A DNA stretch of 64,000 nucleotides from a bacterium (GTDB taxonomy: Bacteria > Orphanbacterota > Orphanbacteria > Orphanbacterales > Orphanbacteraceae): contig JALGYY010000002.1 in the NCBI GenBank assembly GCA_025782575.1, positions 38,729-102,728 of the forward strand, in the 5' to 3' direction. The notes under the pieces are model-generated. The model was given only the letters and a program-made list of their open reading frames with translations. It was not told where the DNA came from and ran no database searches. This document shows, in pieces, positions 17,249 to 25,051 of the stretch (within the stretch, counting starts at the first letter, position 1; each line of letters begins with the position of its first letter). Position numbers and translations under genes: made by a program.

Positions 17249-17968
17249 TCAACTCGCCGGCCGACGTCCGACATAAATAATATCGGGCTTGAGAATGTGA
17301 CAAAGAACGCGGTTCAGCGGGAAGTACTTGAACATGGAGCATGCCCGCCTGATTTCAATCCCGCTAAAAAACCGATTCGCGAGTTCCTCAAACCCACGCA
17401 ATGTCCATTCATGCAGATGTGTCGGGTCCGAGATATGGTCGTGGAGAAAAAATTCCCGGTCCCCCGTCGACAACACGATCATCCCGCCCGGTTTCAGGCA
17501 CCGCTGGCATTCAGCCAGAAACCAATCAGGATCAGCAAGATGTTCGATCGTATAGATGGAGAAGATTTTGTCTGCCCAGCCGTTCGGAACGGGGAACGTC
17601 TTTGCCAGGTCCATTGTTTCAAATCGAAGGTGGGGATGCCGCTTGGTTGCTTCCTCTACGTTTAAGTCGTACCCGACTACATGGTCGGTTCTCTTGCCGA
17701 TCTGGGTGGTGTAGTCCCCGATACCGCATCCAAAGTCCGCCACCCTGTCCTGCCCGCCAATGACCATTGTTTTCAGGATCCACTTCATTTCAGGATCCGT
17801 CCGGGGAGTGCGTTCATGACGGCCGGACAAATAGTGCTCCTGGTGGTAACCCTCGTAGGAAGGCATGGTACTCGCCCCCTCGAAGCCGCACCTATCACAT
17901 CTCGCCAGTTGCCTTTCCGGTAAACCCGAAAGAAAAAAGGTCAGCCGCTCGCAACGCGGACAAATCAT
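17249..17968 (-). CDS. Class I SAM-dependent methyltransferase with N-terminal zinc-ribbon-like motif
   Basis: A 239-residue protein. It opens with CPRCERLTF ... CDRC, two CXXC pairs spaced like a zinc ribbon. A Rossmann methyltransferase domain follows: VADFGCGIGDYTTQI (SAM motif I), VVGYDLN (acidic end of strand 2), FSIYTIEHLADPDW and LKPGGMIVLS. Such proteins often act on sugar, lipid or quinone acceptors. The substrate here is unknown. ATG 17968 was chosen over GTG 18004 because GGAGA lies 6 bases upstream of it and because the proposed promoter at 18016-18024 would leave almost no leader for the GTG. It converges with the MFS gene. Confidence 0.85.
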   Translation of the reverse strand: MICPRCERLTFFLSGLPERQLARCDRCGFEGASTMPSYEGYHQEHYLSGRHERTPRTDPEMKWILKTMVIGGQDRVADFGCGIGDYTTQIGKRTDHVVGYDLNVEEATKRHPHLRFETMDLAKTFPVPNGWADKIFSIYTIEHLADPDWFLAECQRCLKPGGMIVLSTGDREFFLHDHISDPTHLHEWTLRGFEELANRFFSGIEIRRACSMFKYFPLNRVLCHILKPDIIYVGRRPAS

Positions 17969-18015
17969 CCCGTTCTCCGTTTTCAGTATTCCATTTGTGA
18001 CCACCTATTTGGTTC

Positions 18016-18024
18016 ATGATATCA
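18016..18024 (-). promoter_or_regulatory. Candidate extended -10 promoter of the methyltransferase gene
   Basis: The minus strand reads TGTGATATCAT, i.e. an upstream TG followed by TGATATCAT, 48 bases before ATG 17968. No clear -35 was seen. Confidence 0.4.
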
Positions 18025-18241
18025 CAACTTCCAACTCGGCCACCCGTTCGAGCGCGTCCATTCGCGACCGTAGATCGGTCAGCTCCGGACACGGTCCGAT
18101 CACTGTCCGGGGCTGCACCCGGATACTCTGGGAAAAGTCTTTAGATAGAGCGCTCAAATCCCGATAATTCGAGTATGTCGGCCCGGTTCCATGCGCGTAA
18201 TCCTGCCGACTAAATGAAGTTCTTCCGAATAGGGGCCCGTC

Positions 18242-18592
18242 ATGACCGAAACTTCCGTGCTCGACCTTCAGGAAGCACTCGACAACCTGGATGGTAACCG
18301 CAAAATTTACGATGCGGTCGTCGGAATCTTCCTGCAGGAGAGAGAAAAATACGTCGCGGGGATTCTAGAGGCGATCGAGGGTGAGGACTGGAACAAGGTT
18401 GTGAGAGGAGCTCACGGGTTGAAGAGCGCCTCCATGGCGATCGGCGGAATGAGGTTGAGCGGGGCGGCGGCCACGCTTGAGGAAAAGAGTAACGAAGATG
18501 GCGTCGGCGGCGCGATCAATATGTGCGAAATCATAGCGCGAGAGATCGAGTCTCTCTCTGCGGCACTCGCCAAAGAGGGATTTGAGGTGTAA
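18242..18592 (+). CDS. HPt (histidine phosphotransfer) domain protein
   Basis: A 116-residue stand-alone HPt four-helix bundle. The phosphoacceptor is H58 in RGAHGLKSASMAIG, matching the A-H-x-L-K-G/S-x-A/S signature. Such proteins relay phosphate between receiver domains and histidine kinases in the cytoplasm. No kinase or receiver gene adjoins it, so its partners must be elsewhere. It is flanked by a 237-base upstream gap and converges with the next gene, 35 bp away. Confidence 0.9.
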   Translation: MTETSVLDLQEALDNLDGNRKIYDAVVGIFLQEREKYVAGILEAIEGEDWNKVVRGAHGLKSASMAIGGMRLSGAAATLEEKSNEDGVGGAINMCEIIAREIESLSAALAKEGFEV

Positions 18593-18627
18593 CGGGAGGG
18601 CCCGATGAATGAGAAGACCCCTCGCCG

Positions 18628-20397
18628 CTAGCGGATCACGATCGACCGAACGATTCTCGCGTCGTCCCCCTGTATGAGTCTTACAAAATAGACACCGGAC
18701 GACAGATCACTCCGCCCCCCCAGATTCAAAGTATGCCGGCCACGCCCGAGTGCGGTCACATCGCGTTGAATCGCTACCCTCCCCCGAATGTCGAAGACAG
18801 ACAGAGATGCTCGATCATTTCCAGGCAACGAGAATTGGACGGTGATCCGATTGATCGTCGGACTCGCCGCGCTCAGTGAAAGGGTAGGTGCGGAACCTCC
18901 GGGAATGCCCACCGTCTCTCCGGGAGTGACGAGAGCGTAGGAACTGACGTTCCCGTTGAAGTCGATAGCAGCCAGTTTGTAGAAACCACCGGTAGGTCCC
19001 TGATCGACATAATCGGTAGAGGCCTGTGTGGTAAGCAGATTGGATGGCCCCGGTATGAATCCCTCTGAGGTTCCTCGGTGCAACTTACATGCATGGAAGT
19101 CCGCTTCCGCATTTTCGCCCCACTCGAGATGCGTTTCCGCGTTGATCACTTTCGCCGTGAATGGCGAAGGCTCGGCGGGAGCGAGATTGTCCACCGAGTA
19201 TCCGGAATCAGGATTCGAGTCGTAATAGATGAAAGGATTCGCCGTGACACCCGAGATGAAGAAGGTGGACCAATGCTGTCCGGTTGAATTCGAATCGGCA
19301 AGTGTCGGCACGACCATGTTGTATTCATCTTCGCCCCGTGCGGGGACCTCGGCTACATAATCCCAATTGCCAGGAGGGTATGCCGATCGAATCTGCATCA
19401 CTGCAGTCGCGGTCATTCCTTTTGACAGATCATCGATCCGTCGCCAGATCGTATAGTGCGTGACAGGATCGAATTCAGAAACGTTGTCAGAGCAGGAGCG
19501 GGTCCATGCGACTCGCACCTGGCGGCCCTGGTCGTTTTCCACATCCACAATCGAGGTGATGACCGGCTCCGGCATGACCTGGGTAGAGTAGGTGCCCGCA
19601 TTACCGGATGAAGCACTTCCACCACCGGCTGCGCCGCCGCTTACCGTATAGGTTCCGCCCCAGATAAGTGAGCAGTGGATGATTTTGATCCGTCCTCCCC
19701 CTCCCCCTCCGCCAAACCAACTGCTGCCGCTGCTCCCGTTACCCCCCTTGGCCGAAAGAACACCGGTGACAGTCACGTTCGGCGCCTGGAGATAAACCCC
19801 GCCACCGCTTCCGCCGCCCGATCCCCATGTCGGATTGGTCCCGTACGTACCGTCCGTTGTCACCGACCCGGAAACGCTCAGCGTAACGGCGATCAGGGAG
19901 ATGGCCGCGCCTCCGTTTCCTCCTCCGTAAAGACCGCCGCTTCCGTCACCCCCACCCGAACCTTTCTGGATTTCCCTGCCACCTGAAGTTCCATAGGCAG
20001 GCCCTCCGGGGCCTCCATAGCTGCTCGCCCCTCCGGCGCCGCCGTACCCCGCTCCACCGCCGGGATATCCGCCGATACCGGGACCTTCCTGATAGTTCCC
20101 CTGCCCCCGGAATCCTCTGCCGCTGCCGTCGATCGTGCCTGACACGACGATGTCCGGAGCCTGAAGAGTCAGATTCCCCGTAGCCGCCCCGCCGCTATAC
20201 GTGGTGACATACAGCGTTCCACCCGATTCAACCTTGACCAGCATGTCATACGAATGTTCACCACCAAGGGTGTATGTCTCGCCCGTCGGGACGACCAGAC
20301 TGTCCGTATTGTCCACGACTGCCCCGGCAATCCCCGGGAAAGCGAGGATTAACGCGCAAACCGCGATAATCACGAAGATTGAATGATAGAATCTCAC
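18628..20397 (-). CDS. Secreted glycine-rich protein with FlgD-Ig/T9SS-like C-terminal domain
   Basis: A 589-residue exported protein. The GTG at 20397 has GGGAGG 5 bases upstream and starts a signal peptide (SIFVIIAVCALILAFPGIAGA). Residues ~60-290 are a glycine-rich, repetitive beta-type region (GGYPGGGAGYGGAGG and similar) of the kind found in surface glycine-rich domains. Residues ~300-500 are fibronectin-like. The tail (LSVFDIRGRVAIQRDVTALG ... GVYFVRLIQG ... SIVIR) is the FlgD-Ig module shared with other proteins here. A surface or extracellular role is inferred, with no enzymatic motif seen. Confidence 0.8.
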   Translation of the reverse strand: MRFYHSIFVIIAVCALILAFPGIAGAVVDNTDSLVVPTGETYTLGGEHSYDMLVKVESGGTLYVTTYSGGAATGNLTLQAPDIVVSGTIDGSGRGFRGQGNYQEGPGIGGYPGGGAGYGGAGGASSYGGPGGPAYGTSGGREIQKGSGGGDGSGGLYGGGNGGAAISLIAVTLSVSGSVTTDGTYGTNPTWGSGGGSGGGVYLQAPNVTVTGVLSAKGGNGSSGSSWFGGGGGGGRIKIIHCSLIWGGTYTVSGGAAGGGSASSGNAGTYSTQVMPEPVITSIVDVENDQGRQVRVAWTRSCSDNVSEFDPVTHYTIWRRIDDLSKGMTATAVMQIRSAYPPGNWDYVAEVPARGEDEYNMVVPTLADSNSTGQHWSTFFISGVTANPFIYYDSNPDSGYSVDNLAPAEPSPFTAKVINAETHLEWGENAEADFHACKLHRGTSEGFIPGPSNLLTTQASTDYVDQGPTGGFYKLAAIDFNGNVSSYALVTPGETVGIPGGSAPTLSLSAASPTINRITVQFSLPGNDRASLSVFDIRGRVAIQRDVTALGRGRHTLNLGGRSDLSSGVYFVRLIQGDDARIVRSIVIR

Positions 20398-20735
20398 ACT
20401 GTCCTCCCTTTCTGACAGGATAGGAGCGGCGCGGCACACCCACGCAAACACGAGGTATCTTGGCCTGGGGAACCGAGCAGGAATGTCGCTTTTGCCGGGG
20501 AATGGGCCACGAAACCGGACCCGTACTCAACATATCATGCGTTTTGTGAGTCAACAACAGCATCTCGAAAACCGGTTCGTTTCTTCCGAGCGGACCAGAC
20601 TCGGCTCCATCAGGTCGCCCTTCCGTTGTCGATAGCGCAGCTTCCAATTGGAGGGGGAGGTTCGCTACTTTCCTGATTGTTTGGTATGATAACGGCGTTC
20701 GAAATTCCCCGGCGATCTCACCCTGGAGGTGAAGA
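20398..20735. other. Divergent intergenic region with two candidate promoters
   Basis: This 338-base gap separates two divergent genes. TGGTATGAT at 20692-20700 (plus) is an extended -10 for the rightward lipoprotein. On the minus strand GCATGATATGTT near 20527-20534 is a weaker candidate for the leftward gene. Between them there is no gene, RNA or repeat I can support. Confidence 0.5.
20692..20700 (+). promoter_or_regulatory. Extended -10 promoter of the lipoprotein gene
   Basis: TGGTATGAT matches the recurrent extended -10 of this window exactly. It lies 35 bases before the proposed start; no -35 hexamer is evident. Confidence 0.5.
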
Positions 20736-21431
20736 ATCGCTTCGAAGCTCACCAGATTCGGCGCGCTTTTCCTGTGGACCACCGCTATCATCGGTCTCGC
20801 CTGCGGGGACAATAGCGCCCCGACAGAACCCTCTTCCGGATCTATCCAGGGTTCGATCCCGGCTACGATTCGCTGGATCAGCGAGGATAGGATTTTTATC
20901 CGCGAACGGACCTCTCTGCCCAGAGAGCTGCCGGGCTTCGTCTATCTCGTCCAGGGAGAATCGTTGGTTGACTCGGCAAGGTATGAAGCGGGCAACTACT
21001 CTTTTTCCAATGTCGCCGCGGGATCCTACAAAGCTCTGGTCTTGCTGGACGAAGGTGACGAGATTCTGTCTTCACTTATCACTGTCGAGCAAGGGATCAC
21101 CGCTCGGCCCGACACGATCGTATTGCCGTTACAAGACGACGACTCTCCGAATGGGTTTACCGTCGCCCCCAATCCCACTCTCTCCCGTTTCGCGTTCCAT
21201 TTTGAACTCGATGAGGATTCCTGGGTCGAGCTCATGATTCTGAAGATGAACCTCGGGTCGCTGGAAACACCACTGGCCGGAGTGCTTCCGGCCGGGGAGT
21301 GGGAACTGGTCTGGGGCGTCTCGGAAACGGAACGGGGTTTATACTGGGCACAACTAACGGTGGGCAGTCGAGCTCCCCACAGGATTTTGATCGAAGTGGG
21401 CGCGTTCGGCATTACCTCTCAGGAGGACTGA
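20736..21431 (+). CDS. Lipoprotein with degenerate FlgD-like tail; start unclear (AUC start or frameshift)
   Basis: About 231 residues. The N-terminus reads SKLTRFGALFLWTTAIIGLAC, with the lipobox IGLAC, so it should be a lipoprotein. However, no ATG, GTG or TTG lies in frame before the signal segment. The frame is closed by TGA at 20730-20732. GGAGG (20725-20729) is followed after 6 bases by ATC at 20736. Alternatively the true start is the GTG at 20729 and one extra T around 20741 shifts the frame; removing it would give MKNRSKLTRFGAL. The body is a carboxypeptidase-regulatory-like segment. The C-terminus (APNPTLSR ... ERGLYWAQLTVG) is a worn form of the FlgD-like tail. Confidence 0.6.
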   Translation: MASKLTRFGALFLWTTAIIGLACGDNSAPTEPSSGSIQGSIPATIRWISEDRIFIRERTSLPRELPGFVYLVQGESLVDSARYEAGNYSFSNVAAGSYKALVLLDEGDEILSSLITVEQGITARPDTIVLPLQDDDSPNGFTVAPNPTLSRFAFHFELDEDSWVELMILKMNLGSLETPLAGVLPAGEWELVWGVSETERGLYWAQLTVGSRAPHRILIEVGAFGITSQED

Positions 21432-21887
21432 ACGGGTACCGCGTAGGATGGTCTCACAAAAAGATCCGCCGTCAGGAACGGTTGGAAGTAGAGCCAGTCG
21501 CCACCGGTATCCTCCATCTCATTCCCCCGCAAACTCCCGACGAGCAGATAACTTGACGCTTCCCCAGCAGGACCGGACACTTCCTGAGCACCCCGATGCC
21601 GATTGTGACCATATATTCAGCCGAAAAGAGACGCATTTGACCTCCGAGGTCAGGTTAGATGATGGGATCCTCGCGGGTGGAGGCGGACCTATTACCATTT
21701 ATATCTAACAAAGATAGTGGGAAAACCTGCCGGAGAGTTCTACAATCGTAATCGTTGGGGTTGTCGGGGGACCCCCGGCCTGGAATTCACGCAACTCCCC
21801 CCGGAATCCCGCGATAACGAAGACAGAAGCTGTGGCCTACTCACCACCGTCCACCAGAATAGACGAAAGCCCTATCAGGAGAGATCG
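21432..21887. other. Long leader/intergenic region before the metallopeptidase operon
   Basis: A 456-base stretch without a convincing gene. It contains a perfect 7-bp inverted repeat, TGACCTCCGAGGTCA at 21638-21652, whose first bases also read TTGACC (a -35 match at 21637). No good -10 stands at the right distance; TATATC near 21703-21708 is a weak candidate. The rest shows nothing I can name. Confidence 0.5.
21638..21652. promoter_or_regulatory. Palindrome, possible operator upstream of the metallopeptidase operon
   Basis: TGACCTC-C-GAGGTCA is a perfect 7+7 inverted repeat around one base. It is the only strong palindrome in this gap and overlaps a -35-like TTGACC. An operator role is inferred. 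Confidence 0.35.
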
Positions 21888-23864
21888 ATGAGCAAGGTAA
21901 CAGGCACGAAGTCGGGTGCGACTCCGACTCCTTCGCCCGATGCAGCGGCAGCGAAAGCGAAGGGGGACGCTCGCAAGATCATCGACAAATCGATGAAAAT
22001 GAAGGTCAGCGATTGGAGTTCGGACAATCACGTCCGGGATAAGGTAACGCCTGAGGTTCTGAAGCATGCAAAGCCGCATGAAAAGGCCCACATGCTGAAG
22101 CAGCTCATGGACGGGCGAACCGGCAAGGACGACGAGAAAGCCATGCTCCGCGTTCTGAAAAGCGTCGGTTCCCCGAAAGAAATGAAAGAAGTCTTGGGTA
22201 AAGCCGGCGGGTCGAGCAAAGTTCTCGGCGAGCTCGAGAGCCAGCGCGGCGAGTTCATGAAGCATGTCAAGGGCAAGGGAGACGATGGCGCCAGAATGAC
22301 TCTCGACATGGCGAGGTCGTACGGTGTGAAGGATTCCAAGTCGGACGACTTCGTGGCAAAACATGTCGACCATAAAGTGCTCAAGCACGCCTCGAACGAT
22401 GACAAGGCGCACATGCTGAAAAGTCTGATGGAAGGCCCGACCGGCAAGCGGGACGAGAAGGCGATGCTCCGCATTCTGACGAGTTCTGATCCGGCGAGTA
22501 TCATGGATACTGTCAAGAAAGCCGGGGGTTCCGACAAGGTACTCGGCGAGCTCGGTGACAAGCAGACGTCCGAGCTCGTAAAACACCTGAAAACGAAGGG
22601 GGATGCCGGGAAAAAAGCGGTCGTCGAACTGGCAGCCGGCATGAGCACCAAGTCGAGCAAATCCGATGACTTTGTACGGAACCATATCGACAAGGACACC
22701 CTGAAGCACGCGACCTCCGACCAGAAAACGACGATGCTGAAGCATCTGTTGAACGGCCCGACCGGCAAGGGTGATGAAAAAGCGATCGTCCGCATTCTTG
22801 ACTCCGCAAAGGACACCAAAGAACTGAGCGCTCTTGTCAAGGGGGCCGGTAAGAATCGACTCGCGAAGGACGTCGACGACGCCAAGCTTCAGAAACTGGT
22901 GGAGAGCAAGATCTTCAAGGCTGAAGCGTCAGAGGCGCCGCCGTTCAATAAGCTCGATCCCGTCAAAACCGACGAGAAGACGGTCGACAAGAAACTCGGC
23001 GATCTCGAGAAGTTCATGGAGGGGCGCAAGAGCCGCTATGACAAACTCGCATCCGACGGCTGGGACAAGAGTGATCGCTTTACCAAGTTTTACGGCGACC
23101 TGTCGAAGATCACCAAGGAAGATCTCGGCCAGTTGAAGGACTGGAAGGCGCTCTCAAAGGGGGACAAGATCAAGCTCTACAACCGCGTCGCCCACGAAGC
23201 GCACGTGGAGCTGAAGCACAACGTCAACCTGACGTACGGGAAGACGAGCGGAAAGAAATGGTCCGAGAAGGAGATGACCGATATCGACAAGGGGCTCAGC
23301 AAGCTCCCGCCGTCGCTCGGCCTAGAGAACGAAAAGCTCTACAATCTGCGCCGTTTCAAAGACATCATCGCCAGTGATGGAGACAAGGTGGCCGCGTGGG
23401 CGAAAGCAAACGGTGACATCGAATTTTCCGACATCGGAGTGGCCGGCCCGTATCGCCTGACCCATAAAGGCGTTCCTCCGGTTGCCGAAACGATTCTCCA
23501 TGAAGTGGGCCACCACTTCGACGACGAAAATAAGAAGTGGAATGGATGGCAGAAGATTTCGGGCTGGAACGACATCGGTGGCGCCAAGGCAACCGGCCTG
23601 ACGAAGTTCGAGGACGGAAAAGAGTACTCCGGTAAGGATCTCGGTTTGAAGGACGAGAAGGGGACATACGTCGTCACCCGCCGGTATGGCCGGACCTACG
23701 TCTACAACAAGAACTCGAACTTCATGGGCGCGTACGCCAAAACGAACCCCAAAGATGACTTCTCTGAGTCGCTCATGCAGTACTTCTACAATCCGACGGA
23801 GTTCAAGTCGAAAGCACCGGAGAAGTACAAGTTCATGGACGAGTTCGTCAAGACCAACCAGTAG
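21888..23864 (+). CDS. Three-repeat protein with C-terminal HEVGH zinc metallopeptidase domain (putative effector)
   Basis: A 658-residue hydrophilic, Lys/Asp-rich protein with no signal peptide. After a Thr/Pro/Ala-rich leader (~1-30) come three ~100-residue helical repeats (about 40-145, 146-250, 251-350), each with LKHA...K..ML..L..G.TGK.DEKA..R.L. The C-terminal domain has H538-E-V-G-H542 followed by DDFSESLMQYFYNP, where E627 is the likely third zinc ligand. This layout resembles lethal-factor-like (ATLF) metallopeptidases, though I cannot confirm the family. AGGAGA lies 6 bases before the ATG. The lack of an export signal, the repeats and the lipoprotein encoded two genes downstream suggest a toxin delivered by a dedicated machine; that is inference. 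Confidence 0.72.
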   Translation: MSKVTGTKSGATPTPSPDAAAAKAKGDARKIIDKSMKMKVSDWSSDNHVRDKVTPEVLKHAKPHEKAHMLKQLMDGRTGKDDEKAMLRVLKSVGSPKEMKEVLGKAGGSSKVLGELESQRGEFMKHVKGKGDDGARMTLDMARSYGVKDSKSDDFVAKHVDHKVLKHASNDDKAHMLKSLMEGPTGKRDEKAMLRILTSSDPASIMDTVKKAGGSDKVLGELGDKQTSELVKHLKTKGDAGKKAVVELAAGMSTKSSKSDDFVRNHIDKDTLKHATSDQKTTMLKHLLNGPTGKGDEKAIVRILDSAKDTKELSALVKGAGKNRLAKDVDDAKLQKLVESKIFKAEASEAPPFNKLDPVKTDEKTVDKKLGDLEKFMEGRKSRYDKLASDGWDKSDRFTKFYGDLSKITKEDLGQLKDWKALSKGDKIKLYNRVAHEAHVELKHNVNLTYGKTSGKKWSEKEMTDIDKGLSKLPPSLGLENEKLYNLRRFKDIIASDGDKVAAWAKANGDIEFSDIGVAGPYRLTHKGVPPVAETILHEVGHHFDDENKKWNGWQKISGWNDIGGAKATGLTKFEDGKEYSGKDLGLKDEKGTYVVTRRYGRTYVYNKNSNFMGAYAKTNPKDDFSESLMQYFYNPTEFKSKAPEKYKFMDEFVKTNQ

Positions 23865-23913
23865 GCAGATTCGCGGAGCCTGATCGCTCCGTTATCAATA
23901 GGGAGTCAGGAAA

Positions 23914-24528
23914 ATGACGATTGAACTGGAAGCCAGGAAGTTCTCCGAAGCCGAGATCGACCACCTTGATTCCGCGCTGGACGGGGTACCGGACGCGCAC
24001 CTCGATCCACCTTACGGCCTTCGCGAGTTCGTGAGAGACCAATATCTTGAGCGTGAAGGAACGTCCTACCCGACGGTGATGGGGCTCTACAGCGCCGAGA
24101 CCGGATCGGCGTATGTATACGACGACACGTTTCGAGGGCAACTCGGGGAGAGGGCACCGAAGCAGATGCTCCCGGGCTTTTCCGTGCAGGCGCTGATCGG
24201 CTGCAGCGTCGCCTCTGATCGGGATGTACTTGCCGACTGGAACCGTGCGGTCGGCCGCGAAGGGGACGACGGAACAGGCGTCTATCTTCTCGAGAGGGGC
24301 CAGATCGAAACGGCACTTCGCTTCGAAGGAAACCGGCTTATCGTGGACATCGAGGGTCTCGAAAGCGGAATCGGTTTTGCCATCGCTTATGCGGCGTTCC
24401 GCATGTTCCCGGAAGAGCTCCGGAAAGGCTCGCCGGTTATCTACCAGCACATGTACACCAAGGTCTTTCGAATCGACAACAGGCTGGGTAGCGACAAGCC
24501 GAGCCTCACTCGTGTGGTGCGTGTGTGA
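23914..24528 (+). CDS. Unknown protein coupled to the metallopeptidase
   Basis: A 204-residue cytosolic-looking protein, beginning 49 bases after the metallopeptidase stop with AGGGAGTCAGG before its ATG. It contains a conserved-looking core (VMGLYSAETGSAYVYDD, DDGTGVYLLERGQIETALRF, GIGFAIAYAAFRMFPEEL) but no motif I recognise. Its last codons overlap the GTG of the next gene (GTGA), so the three genes form an operon. It could be a chaperone/adaptor or an immunity protein for the metallopeptidase. Function is unknown. Confidence 0.7.
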   Translation: MTIELEARKFSEAEIDHLDSALDGVPDAHLDPPYGLREFVRDQYLEREGTSYPTVMGLYSAETGSAYVYDDTFRGQLGERAPKQMLPGFSVQALIGCSVASDRDVLADWNRAVGREGDDGTGVYLLERGQIETALRFEGNRLIVDIEGLESGIGFAIAYAAFRMFPEELRKGSPVIYQHMYTKVFRIDNRLGSDKPSLTRVVRV

Positions 24529-25034
24529 GAAGATACAAGTATATCGCGGCCGTCGTGCTGATGCTGCTGGCCTGTCGAAGTGAGAGCCGGATCGAAGACC
24601 GGAAGCCGGAAGAGATCGACCCGCCCGCAGAGGAACCCGTGAGTATGAAGACGCATTTCGCGCGAGAGATCAGCACCGCCTTCAGCTATCCCGATAACCT
24701 CGAAATCGTCGAGTTCGAAGAAGATGGCATTGTCTATTTGTTCGGCGTGCGGAACGATGATGTGGATGATTCCAACGATATCCGATCGGCGAATTCGCAC
24801 GCCGTCATTGATGGGTCGGTATGGACAGGGTCGCCGCCGGCTGATCTTCCGGGATCAGCAATCAGCTCCGCCGGTGTTCCCTACCATTATTATATGGCCG
24901 TCGGCACGGAAGGGGGCGACGGAGGCTGGTACCTCGTGGTCCCCGGCGAAGGAAAGACACTGACACTCTCGACAGAGGGGGATAACCGGGACATCCTGAT
25001 GACGATCGCGACGAGCTTACGGCCCGCGGGGTAA
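24525..25034 (+). CDS. Small lipoprotein, possible immunity partner
   Basis: A 169-residue predicted lipoprotein: RRYKYIAAVVLMLLAC ends in a lipobox (LLAC) with Ser after the next Arg. The mature part (FSYPDNLEIVEFEEDGIVYL ... GGWYLVVPGEGKTLTL) looks like a small alpha/beta domain similar in style to DcrB/PsbP-like proteins, but the match is weak. Its GTG overlaps the preceding stop (GTGA). Envelope location together with operon position fits a protector against a periplasm-acting effector. This is a hypothesis only. It converges on hipA with 17 bp between them. Confidence 0.68.
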   Translation: MRRYKYIAAVVLMLLACRSESRIEDRKPEEIDPPAEEPVSMKTHFAREISTAFSYPDNLEIVEFEEDGIVYLFGVRNDDVDDSNDIRSANSHAVIDGSVWTGSPPADLPGSAISSAGVPYHYYMAVGTEGGDGGWYLVVPGEGKTLTLSTEGDNRDILMTIATSLRPAG

Positions 25035-25051
25035 GGCAGGGTCGATCATGA

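Noticed and set aside
20690-20716. A GTTCGAAATTCC stretch resembling a tRNA T-arm
   Set aside because: No matching D-arm, anticodon stem or acceptor stem in the preceding bases; it sits in the lipoprotein promoter region.
21837-22745. A 302-codon minus-strand frame over the metallopeptidase repeats
   Set aside because: It mirrors the repeat unit of the plus-strand gene and has no ribosome site or known domain.
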